The notes under the pieces are model-generated. The model was not told the origin of the DNA. It did not search any database and saw only the letters and a list, made by a program, of their open reading frames with translations. A DNA stretch of 64,000 bases from Harmothoe impar (lineage: Eukaryota > Annelida > Polychaeta > Phyllodocida > Polynoidae): NCBI GenBank assembly GCA_947462335.1, contig OX381708.1, forward strand, positions 248,001-312,000, read 5' to 3'. How positions within the stretch are numbered: position 1 is the first letter of the stretch; every line of letters begins with the position of its first letter. Shown piece after piece: positions 43,730 to 53,757 of the stretch. Position numbers and translations under genes: made by a program.

Positions 43730-45168
43730 ACAGCATGTATCTCTGAGGTACAGGGGGAGTCTGAGACTCATACAGCATGTAGCTCTGAGGTACACGGGCA
43801 GTCTGAGACTCATACAGCATGTAGCTCTGAGGTACACGGGGAGTCTGAGACTCATACAGCATGTAGCTCTGAGGTACACGGGCAGTCTGAGACTCATACA
43901 GCATGTAGCTCTGAGGTACACGGGGAGTCTGAGACTCATACAGCATGTAGCTGAGGTACACGGGCAGTCTGAGACTCATACAGCATGTAGCTCTGAGGTA
44001 CACGGGGAGTCTGAGACTCATACAGCATGTAGCTGAGGTACACGGGGAGTCTGAGACTTATACAGCATGTAGCTCTGAGGTACACGGGGAGTCTGAGACT
44101 CATACAGCATGTAGCTGAGGTACACGGGCAGTCTGAGACTCATACAGCATGTAGCTCTGAGGTACACGGGGAGTCTGAGACTCATACAGCATGTAGCTGA
44201 GGTACACGGGCAGTCTGAGACTCATACAGCATGTAGCTCTGAGGTACACGGGGAGTCTGAGACTCATACAGCATGTAGCTGAGGTACACGGGGAGTCTGA
44301 GACTTATACAGCATGTAGCTCTGAGGGGGAGTCTGAGACTCATACAGCATGTAGCTCTGAGGTACACAGGGGGTCTGAGACTCATACAGCATGTAGCTCT
44401 GAGGTACACGGGGAGTCTGAGACTCATACAGCATGTAGCTGAGGTACACGGGCAGTCTGAGACTCATACAGCATGTAGCTCTGAGGTACACGGGGAGTCT
44501 GAGACTCATACAGCATGTAGCTGAGGTACACGGGCAGTCTGAGACTTATACAGCATGTAGCTCTGAGGGGGAGTCTGAGACTCATATAGCATGTAGCTCT
44601 GAGGTACACGGGCAGTCTGAGACTTATACAGCATGTAGCTCTGAGGGGGAGTCTGAGACTCATATAGCATGTAGCTCTGAGGTACACGGGCAGTCTGAGA
44701 CTTATACAGCATGTAGCTCTGAGGTACACAGGGGGTCTGAGACTCATACAGCATGTAGCTCTGAGGTACACGGGGAATCTGAGACTCATACAGCATGTAG
44801 CTGAGGTACACGGGGAGTCTGAGACTCATACAGCATGTAGCTGAGGTACACGGGCAGTCTGAGACTCATACAGCATGTAGCTGAGGTACACGGGCAGTCT
44901 GAGACTTATACAGCATGTAGCTCTGAGGTACACGGGCAGTCTGAGACTCATACAGCATGTAGCTGAGGTACACGGGGAGTCTGAGACTCATACAGCATGT
45001 AGCTCTGAGGTACACGGGCAGTCTGAGACTCATACAGCATGTAGCTCTGAGGTACACGGGCAGTCTGAGACTTATACAGCATGTAGCTCTGAGGTACACG
45101 GGGAGTCTGAGACTCATACAGCATGTAGCGTTGAGGTACACGGGCAGTCTGAGACTTATACAGCATGT
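43730..45168. repeat. 42/40/36-base minisatellite, about 35 units
   Basis: Unit AGCTCTGAGGTACACGGGGA, GTCTGAGACTCATACAGCAT, GT. The 40-base form lacks CT and the 36-base form lacks TACACG. The long open frames on both strands follow from the 42-base form and break at 40-base units. The array stops abruptly at the dispersed repeat. Confidence 0.93.
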
Positions 45169-45560
45169 ATTGTAAACCTGCCCTTTACAACAAATATATA
45201 TGTAAGTTCTCATAGCAACGAGCCCAATGGTCCACCTGGCGGATATATGAAGAACCAACCCACCAGTTAACATAAGAAAGGGGCGGGAGCCGTAACTATC
45301 GAAACATGTAAATGGGGCCCGCCATCAAACTATCAAGGTCTGACTGTTTAGATGTCCATCCCTCCTCCTGGTGGGTGCTCGGTGCCACACGCGGGTGGGA
45401 CTGGGACTGGGGTAAAGGCATTAATCGATGCATTGACCTCCCATTACAAGCTAGTCACCCTAGAGCTAACCACCCTACAGCACTAACCAGCTCGCTAATC
45501 CATAACTCACAACGAGCAACCACCCTAACCCCTCTACACATCCTCAGCACTAACCAATAG
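45166..45560. mobile_element. Dispersed repeat, shorter copy
   Basis: Matches 26108-26640 from TGTATTGTAAACCTGCCC onward, with an internal deletion. Its left end abuts the last 42-base unit at GCATGTA|TTGTAAAC. Confidence 0.65.
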
Positions 45561-45572
45561 CCTTTAGCGCAT

Positions 45573-46680
45573 CCTAGCGGTAGGTTTCCCTGAACGTCAG
45601 AGGATCCACTACAGGTCAAAGTGCAGGAATGACTTTTCAGTGCAGTTTAATTCAGAGTATCAACCAGAGGTCCAAGTGTAGGAATGAGGTTTCGTGAGGT
45701 TTTAATTAAGGTATCCACTTCAAGTCCAAGTATAGGCCTAGTGTCCATCTTCTATAGAGGTTTTATTGTGGGTATCCACTTCAGGCTCAAGTGTAGAAAT
45801 GGCCTTCTGAGATTTCTTTTTTAAGAGTATCACGAGGGCACATGGTCGTAGCAGAGTGTGCTTGGACGTCAGACGAGGACGCACGTTAGCAGCAGGCTTA
45901 TCCAGAGGTTTTATTCAGGTCAAAGTGTAGGAATGGCCTGTCAGTGAGGTTTTAATGAGGGTATCCCTTTCAAGTCCAAGTGTAGCTTAGTGTAGGCCTA
46001 GTATCGGACTTATATAGAGGTTTTATTCAGGGTATCCACTTCAAGTCCAAGTGCAGGAATAGCCTTCAGCGCACATTAGCGGCAGGGCTACCCTGGACGT
46101 CAGACCAGGACGCACGTTAGCGGCAGGGTTACCCTGGACGTCAGACAAGGACCCACGTTAGCGTCATGGTTACCCTGGACGTCAGACCAGGACGCACGTT
46201 AGCGGCAGGGCTACCCTGGACGTCAGACAAGGACCCACGTTAGCGTCATGGTTACCCTGGACGTCAGACAAGGACGCACGTTAGCGGCAGGGTTACCCTT
46301 GACGTCAGACGAGGACGCACGTTAGCGGCAGGGTTACCCTGGACGTCAGACGAGGACGCACGTTAGCGGCATGGTTACCCTGGACGTCAGATGAGGACGC
46401 AAGTTAGCGGCAGGGTTACCCTGGACGTCAGACAAGGACGCACGTTAGCGGCAGGGTTACCCTGGACGTCAGACAAGGACGCACGTTAGCGGCATGGTTA
46501 CCCTGGACGTCAGACAAAGGACGCACGTTAGCGGCAGGGTTACCTGGACGTCAGACGAGGACGCACGTTAGCGGCATGGTTACCCTGGACGTCAGACGAG
46601 GACGCATGTTAGCAGCAGGGTTACCCTGGAGGTCAGACGAGGACGCGGCCTAGCGGCAGGGATTACCTGGACGTCAGACT
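45573..46680. repeat. Composite satellite, third diverged block
   Basis: Class B units (45573-46060) lead into about 14 class A units (46070-46680), the same two repeat classes as at 1739-4410 but without the foldback element and without rDNA beside it. It then continues into the sequence that flanks the endonuclease gene. Confidence 0.85.
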
Positions 46681-46891
46681 AGTAAGACACCCAGCTTGAA
46701 TCACTTCAACTTCTGTCTGTGCTTTGCAAAGTCACATCAACATGTAAATATTGAACACCAACAGTGAAAAAACACCTTAATCTCGAGCATTACAAGTTTG
46801 ATATACTAAAACACTGATAGGATTTTATGATTTGGTTTGAGAAGCCTTAGCCTTTAATCTAGAACATTACAAGTTTGATATACTAACACTG

Positions 46892-46967
46892 TTATGGAAA
46901 CAGACAATATGGGACGTGTGCCTTGGAGCAGTGCCGCATCAGTTTGCAGGTCCGGCGATCGGCTTTC
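46892..46967 (-). pseudogene. His-Cys box endonuclease, C-terminal remnant
   Basis: The last 23 codons of the endonuclease frame, in phase with TAA at 46892-46894. The protein begins ADRRTCKLMRHCSKAH and keeps C133, C139, H143 and C147 (numbering of the intact copy). Against copy 1 there are three silent changes and two replacements (D144V, Q148L). Homology ends where palindromic-MITE sequence begins. The remnant is truncated and not functional. Confidence 0.8.
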
Positions 46968-47180
46968 ATACATGCTAAGGAGTGGAACCCTTTAAGGGCC
47001 GCAGAGTGGATTAATGCACCATGGCCTTTGTTGTCATTATGGATGAATGCAGCCCTGGTGAGTAACTACAGACCTACTCACCAGGGCTGCATTCAGGCAT
47101 CATGCCGACCCTGTGGGGTTGATACATTCCAAAAGGAATGGAACACTTTAAGAGCAAATTAATACATCATGCCCTTGGTT
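46968..47180. mobile_element. Palindromic GCATGAATGCAGCC MITE, well-preserved copy
   Basis: It has a perfect 20-base inverted repeat, GAATGCAGCCCTGGTGAGTA at 47045-47064 and its inverse at 47075-47094. Outer arms TGGAACCCTTTAAGGGCC and GGAATGGAACACTTTAAGAG and the CATCATGCCCTTGG tail also mirror each other. Confidence 0.75.
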
Positions 47181-47249
47181 AGTACAGATAGAATAAACAT
47201 GTTACCCTGACTGCTCTAGTAGCTCTAACTCTGACTGGCCAGCTAGACA

Positions 47250-47890
47250 TGTGGAGGTTTATGTCCATGTGTCGGCATGATGCACCAATGCAGCCATGTA
47301 CCTCTACCTCCCTGCGTGTCCACCAACAGGTGTATGTCCATGTGTCGGCATGATGCACCAATGCAGCCATGTACCTCTACCTCCCTGCATGTCCACCAAC
47401 AGGTTTATGTCCATGTGTGGGCATGATGCACCAATGCAGCCTTGTACCTCTACCTCCCTGCATGTTCACCAACAGGTGTATGTCCATGTAGCAGCATGAT
47501 GCACCAATGCAGCCTTGAATTTCTACCTGCCTGCGTGTCCACTGACAGGTGTATGTCCATGTGTCGGCATGATGCACCAATGCAGCCATGTACCTCTACC
47601 TCCCTGCATGTCCACCAACAGGTGTATGTCCATGTAGCAGCATGATGCACCAATGCAGCCTTGAATTTCTACCTGCCTGCGTGTCCACTGACAGGTGTAT
47701 GTCCATGTGTCGGCATGATGCACCAATGCAGCCATGTACCTCTACCTGCCTGCGTGTCCACCAACAGGTGTATGTCCATGTGGCGGCATGATGCACCAAT
47801 GCAGCCATGTACCTCTACCTCCCTGCATGTTCACCAACAGGTGTATGTTCATGTAGCAGCATGATGCACCAATGCAGCCTTGAATTTCTA
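47250..47890. repeat. 73-base minisatellite, about 9 units, carrying the MITE motif
   Basis: Units contain GTGTATGTCCATGTGTCGGC, ATGATGCACCAATGCAGCCA and TGTACCTCTACCTCCCTGC. The GCATGATGCA..AATGCAGCC core is the palindromic-MITE motif. Confidence 0.88.
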
Positions 47891-47924
47891 CCTGCCTGCA
47901 TCTACCATCATGCCACAACAAATA

Positions 47925-49240
47925 GCCCTATTTCCGTATCCTCACACCACCCCTCAAATTCAAGTTCAACGTACCCTTTTATACTTGTCTGATCTCTTAG
48001 CCTTTATACATGCCAATACAGGGAATCTATTGCTAAATTACCATGGAGAGATATTGCTATCTTTTGCAATATTTAGTTCATATAAGTAGTGTAAACCATT
48101 TCATATTTTAAGCATGGCACACCTAAAAGTCATATTTCCAAACCCATATATACCACCTTTTGAATTCAAGTTCAACGTTCTCTTTTATATTTGTCTGATC
48201 GCTAAGCCTTTATACATGTCAATACAGGGAACCTATTGCTAAATTACCATGGAGAGATATTGCCATCTTTTGCAATATTTAGCTCATATAAGTTGTGTGA
48301 ACCATTTCATATTTTAAACATGGCACACCTAATAGTTATATTTCCAAAAAAAAAAAAACACCCCTTAAATTCAAGTTCAACGTACCCTTTTATATTTGTC
48401 TGATCTCTAAGCCTTTATACATGCCAATACAGGGAATCTATTGCTAAATTACCATGGAGAGATATTGCTATCTTTTGCAATATTTAGTTCATATAAGTAG
48501 TGTGAACCATTTCTTAATTTAAGCATGGCACACCAAATAGTCATATTTCCAAACCCATATATTATACCACCCCTTGAATTCAAGTTCAACTTACCCTTTT
48601 ATATTTGTCTGATCTCTAAGCCTTTGCCCATGCCAATACAGGGAACCTATTGCTGAATTACCATGGAGAGATATTGTTATCTTTCACAATATTCAATTCA
48701 TAAAAGCAGTGTGAACCATTTTATACTATAAGCATGACATAGCAAATAGTCATATTTCCGTGCCCCCACACCAACCCTTGAATTCAAGTTCAACGTACCC
48801 TTTTATATTTGTCTGATCTCTAAGCCTTTATACATGCCAATAGAGGGAATCTATTGCTAAATTACCATGGAGAGATATTGTTATCTTTTGCAATATTTAG
48901 TTTATTAGAATACCATTTCATATTTTAAGCATGGCCACCAAATAGTCAAATTTCCAAATCCTCATTTACCACCCCTTAAACTTGAGTTCAACGTACCCTT
49001 TTGTATTTGTCTGATCTTTATGCTTTTATACATGCCAATATGGGGAACCTATTGCTAAATTACCATGGAGAGATAATGCTATCTTTTACAATATTTCGTT
49101 TTTATAAGTAGTGTGAACCATTTCATATTTTGAGCACGACATAGCAAAATGTCATATTTCCGCACCCTCACACCCTTTGAATTCAAATTCAAAAAACAGC
49201 CTTTTGTATTCCTCCAATCTCTAAGTCTTTATATATGCCA
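47925..49240. repeat. Satellite-like tandem array, about seven 207-base units
   Basis: Units contain TTGAATTCAAGTTCAACGTA, TTTGTCTGATCTCTAAGCC, AATTACCATGGAGAGATATT and TGTGAACCATTTCATATTTT. The period is close to a nucleosome repeat length. Divergence between units is much higher than in the 54-base array, so this array is older. Confidence 0.88.
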
Positions 49241-50490
49241 TTGCTAAATTACCATGCACCGATATTGTTGGCTGTATTCAGCTATCATGCTGACCTATAC
49301 GGTTTGATACACTCACCCTTTAAGGGCCCCATAGTACATGCCCTTGGTCGTCATGAATGCAGCCCTGGCGACTCAGAGAAGCAAGGCTATTGTTTATATA
49401 TATTCAACAGCTTGTCTTTTTTCAATCATCTGGAAACCACTTGAATCACAAAACAGGTTACATGACAAAATTTATTCACACTAACTTGATAAAACATGTT
49501 GATGAAGCACTTGCTACAGTATGTCTAAAGTTGTTAGACTGATGATATTCTTTAGTCCTCTCATCAGAGTATACCCATGAATATATACAGAGTCTCCATC
49601 ACCATGTATAATAGCCTGTATACGTGGAGGGTGGAGTGCATTGGGCTTCATGACAAATGGCCATGTTCTACAATTGATGTGCATGTCACCACATTTGCTA
49701 CCTCCTCCAAGAAGGATGTCTTAGAACTGCAGTAGTCCACAGTAGCCCTGCGTCTCTGTCCCCCCCATCCCGCAGCACCAGCACGGCCAGCCAAGCCTGA
49801 CCCACTGCATTCATGCATCATGCTGACCCTGCTGGAGTGTATCAACCCCCTGTAGGTTAGGCATGATGCATGAATGCAGCACTGGCTATAAAGGATTGTA
49901 GTGCATTCCATGTCGAAAGTTTAGATTTCGATGCTCAATGTGCGACCAGTGATATCCAGTGTATAGCATAAGACATGCAGTCAAGTTCCCAGAAAGCTCA
50001 AGAACAGTCCGATCGACTAGCTGTAAAAGCTTGCACAAAAATCAGAGTGTGGGCAACGCTGCTAAATTGTCCCAAGGGATGATAAACACAGTCCCTCACC
50101 GTGGTGACAAAAAAACTGTGTCACAGGTGGTGAAAAAGGACGACAATTAGGACTTTGAAACCAACTTAGTGTTGGGTTCCCTCAGTAGAATCCTTAATAA
50201 CGGTTCGATTGCAAAACCCTGAAAACTGACATGTAGCCAGGACCCCTGGCAACAGGCCCTGATGCAGAGACATGGGCTGTGACCATTTCCCTAGCTGCAG
50301 CAACCATAAGCGCAATTGTCGGGCAATTGACAGACTGTGGAAGAGACCTTTCCACAGGTTTTAATTGTGCCCTTAGTCGTCATGTTGCATGAATGCAGCC
50401 CTGGCGGGTAACTCGACATTGCTGCATTCAAGCATCATGCTGACCCTACAGGGTTAAGACACTCCCGAAGGGTCGGCATGATGCAGCGAC
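49241..50490. other. Unique sequence with three palindromic-MITE fragments
   Basis: Fragments lie at 49262-49380, 49803-49890 and 50365-50490. Each has the order GACCCT..GGGTTGATAC, GCATGATGCATGAATGCAGC or its inverse. The rest, including a 63-codon plus frame near 49959, is unrecognised. Confidence 0.5.
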
Positions 50491-51150
50491 GTACATGAAA
50501 TCATAAAGGTTTTGACATCAGGAACTCCAGGTTTTCAGCTCTGGGAGAATCTGAGCAAGGCTAGCTTTTAGCCCCCCCTGGGTTGCTGCTGTAATCTCAT
50601 CACTGGACATTTTGGCAGAGTCCAATCTCTTACTTCTCGGTGGTTTAATGGGTTCATGGTCCATTACTGGTTCTTTCTTACAGTTCCTCCCGCTGGAGGA
50701 GTAAGATCGCTACCACAGCGGCAGCACCACGCCTCAGCCATAGCGATGGCTTATCAGAAAAGAACCCAATTTTGAATTCCTAACCGACAATCAGACAGCG
50801 GGCCTACACCAGTAGACGCATCCTCTTGCTGCTGAGTTTTGAAACCAACTGTAATACGAACCTGCAGCAGCTGAGTGTCGACACCTTTACTCATCCCGGC
50901 AGTTCTATCATGTACTAACCACCGGATAACAATTGGCGCGCGCCAGGACTGTTGTATATAGGTATATTGACATATAAACTCTGCCACCTTTATGTAGTTA
51001 AAATAAACAGTGATATAAATGAATAATGTAGATATCTGGTTTCGGCTGATAGTTTTTGTTACGGCCGACAGTGAGCAACTCTCATCTAAAAGGCGAGGGT
51101 TTCTGAATTTTGATTTTAAAAAGATGGACGATTGTTGCAGTTTAATTCAT
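50491..51150. other. Left flank of the second rDNA block
   Basis: No recognisable rRNA or domain. A 77-codon minus frame at 50754-50987 is unassigned. Confidence 0.35.
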
Positions 51151-52655
51151 GACATTCAGAGCACTAGGCAGAAATTACATTGCGTCAACACCAGGCTATG
51201 GCCATTGCAATGCTTTGTTTTGATTAGACAGTCGGATTCCCCCGGTCCCTACCAGTTCTAAGTTGGCTGTTGGACCACGGACGAAGCGGATGCGCCGACC
51301 ACAGTTGCCCGCAGCCGACACCGCACAGCTGAGGCGGTCCATGGGAAGGTCCCGGCGACGGTCCGAGCTTGACGCGCCGTTGCCGACGACGTCTCGTCCA
51401 GCCCCTGCCGGTTCCAGGCCCGGTTCGCACCCCAGCCCGACCGGCCCAGCCCTTAGAGCCCACCAGAGGCTGTTCACCTTGGAGACCTGCTGTGGATATG
51501 GGTATGGTCGGGCACCAAAATATCACCGTCTCCCCAGGTTTTTCAAGGGCCGACAGTCTTTTAGCCCTATAAGTTCGAGGATTGATTTGCAAGTCATAAT
51601 AGCTGCGGATCTCCATCAGGGTTTCCCCTGCATTTGTCTTACTCAGGCATCTTTCAGGTCCCAACATGTACGCTCTTGCTTTGCCTCCTCGACGTGGTGA
51701 CCGAGACAGGCCAGCAGTGCGCGGCCGCCCGGAGACATCGGATCCTGCCATGGATGCGAACGCCCTGTCACTTTCATTGCGCCTGTGCGTTTAGTAGAGC
51801 CCAATGACTTGCGCACATGTTAGACTCCTTGGTCCGTGTTTCAAGACGGGTCTGATGGGGTGCCGATCGATTCGCCACGGACCCTAGGCTTCCAAACGGG
51901 AGCACACCCAGAGCTGATCAGCCCAGCAGTCGGAACAAACTATAAACAGTCCATCCTCGACCCGACCAAACTAGGCAGGGGCCCGCGCCATCCCGAGGGA
52001 GGAGGAAGCGGCAGCATGCTTTCCCTCGGTTCACCGGCCGGGCTCTGAGCCCAGGGACTATAACACGGGAGGCGCCCGAAGGCGTTCCGGCTACCTTTCC
52101 TCGGGACTTCTCTCCTCGTGGAAAGAGCGCCCTCAGGAGCCCGCAAACACTGAAGCAGTCCCATGTGGATCTACAATCAGAAGCTCCGAGCCCTCGGAAG
52201 AGTTGAATTCCACGAGGCTACTTTGCGGTCACATCAGTTTGCCTCTGAGTGGTTTCACGTACTCTTGAACTCTCTCTTCAAAGTCCTTTTCAACTTTTCC
52301 TCACAGTACTTGTCTGCTATCGGTCTCATGTCAGTATTTAGCCTCAGATGGAGTTTACCACCCACTTTGGGCTGCATTCCCTAACAACCCGACTCCAAGG
52401 ACATTTAGAGGCACGTTGGCCCTCGCCTAGACTAGAGGCCTGACACACGCTATGAGAAAGGCCCCGATCAGGAGCACTCGGACCGGAGCACGTACCGGAG
52501 TGATCGTCCTAAAAACCACAGTTCACTGCCGCAGCAACAGGGGATTCAGTGGTGGGCTATTCCCGCTTCACTCGCCGTCACTAGGGAAATCCTTGTTAGT
52601 TCTTTTCCTCCGCTTAGTGATATGCCTAAGTTCAGCGGGTAATCCCCCCTAAGGC
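51151..52655 (-). pseudogene. 28S rRNA 5' portion with internal deletions (copy 2)
   Basis: This is the longer view of the 28S remnant. Minus-strand landmarks from 3' to 5': GTGCTCTGAATGTCA (51151-51166), GGGAATCCGACTGT and AAAACAAAGCAT, GGCTCTAAGGGCTGGGCCGG, CAGGTCTCCAAGGTGAACAG, TACCCATATCC, then everything listed for copy 1. Compared with standard 28S order, several hundred bases are missing between the AAAGACT of the expected AAAGACTAATCG site and the CCCTTGAAAA..CTGGGGGAGA-type block. About 60 more are missing after AACAGCCTCTGG. The deletions and truncation after GAATGTCA make it a pseudogene. Confidence 0.9.
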
Positions 52656-52735
52656 GATGGACCGAGGCAATCCACCCGTGAGTGAACTGACGCTACTACG
52701 CTCAAGGTGCGCACGAGAATGGACTTCCGGACGTC

Positions 52736-52891
52736 AACCAACCCTGAGACAGGCGGGGCCTTGGGAATGCCCATGGCCGCAATATGCATTCAAGATGTCG
52801 CTGCTCAATGTGTCCTGCAATTCACATTAAATAACGGAGCTGGCTCTACTCTTCATCGACGCATGAGCCAAGTGATCCATCGCTGAGTCCA
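52736..52891 (-). pseudogene. 5.8S rRNA, diverged copy (copy 2)
   Basis: Same diverged 5.8S as copy 1, with two base differences near its middle and 3' part. The altered core after CGATGAAGA is shared, so that change predates the duplication. Confidence 0.82.
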
Positions 52892-53194
52892 TTCCGCTGC
52901 CTCCTTCCAAAGTTGGACTTTGATTGGAATTGGGTTGGGTCATGGGGCCACAGAGAAACCGACGCAAGCGATCGGGAACCGAAGCCCACAGATGCGCGTT
53001 GCTCTCGTCTCCGGGGTCCAAGAGAACTCTGAGACGCAGGTACCCCAGCAACGCGTATGAAACATGCCAGCATTTGGGATTCGGGAGGCAACCCCACACC
53101 GATTCACCGTCGGGGGAGGAGTCCTTTTTTTCAGTACAAACTCCTGACTGCAAACAATCTTGGTGTTCCGCCGGTTAAGGCTTCGACCAGTTCG
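52892..53194 (-). other. ITS1 (complete in copy 2)
   Basis: Spacer between 5.8S and the 18S 3' end, of which only the part nearest 5.8S remains in copy 1. It contains no coding signal; open frames here are incidental. Confidence 0.6.
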
Positions 53195-53208
53195 ATAAAG
53201 ATCCTTCT

Positions 53209-53253
<45 letters not shown>

Positions 53254-53757
53254 AATGATCAAGTTTACATGGCTCGACGGTTGCCCGCCATGCCAGGGGC
53301 CGGTCCGAGGATCTCACTAAACCAACCAATCAATGACAGGCACTTACTGGGAATTCCTTGTTCATGGGAAAGAATTACAAGCTCCAATCCCTAGCATGAA
53401 GGAGGTTCAACGGGTTACCCGATCGTTCCTTACCAGGACGAATGACACGTTGATTCCTTCAGTGTAGCACGTGCGGCCCCGAACATCTCAGGGCATCACA
53501 GACCTGTTATTGCTCAATCTCGCGTGGCTGTACGTCACTTGTCCCTCTAAAAAGTTGGTGTCGACTGGACGGACCAGGTAAATCGATGGACTAGTCAGCA
53601 GGTCAGAGTCTCGTTCGTTATCCTAATTAACCAGACAAATCGCTCCACCAACTAGGAGCGGCCATACACCGCCACTTACCAAATCAAGAAAGACCTCTCA
53701 ATCTGTCTCAATCCTAATGGTGTCCGGGCCAGGTGAGTTTCCCCGCCACGAGTCCCA
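53195..53757 (-). pseudogene. 18S rRNA 3' part with deletion of the decoding region (copy 2)
   Basis: The plus strand begins GATCCTTCTGCAGGTTCACC, ACGGAAACCTTGTTACGACT: the true 18S 3' end. About 60 bases that normally lie between CCAATC and GCACTTACTGGGAATTCCT are missing. That segment includes the GACGGGCGGTGTGTAC decoding-site block, invariant in living ribosomes. Homology ends near 53757 at satellite DNA. Confidence 0.9.

Noticed and set aside
43587..44036. 149-codon plus frame and 112-135-codon minus frames with 14-residue repeats
   Set aside because: They come from the 42-base minisatellite; the frame is lost wherever the 40-base unit occurs and there is no start context, domain or splice site.
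51121..51166. R1/R2 retrotransposon insertion at the 28S edge
   Set aside because: The 28S break after GAATGTCA is not at the R1 or R2 target, and no reverse transcriptase sequence was seen beside it.
51224..51751. 175-codon minus frame and overlapping 145-codon plus frame
   Set aside because: They lie entirely in the 28S rRNA remnant; coding potential is an artefact of GC-rich rDNA.
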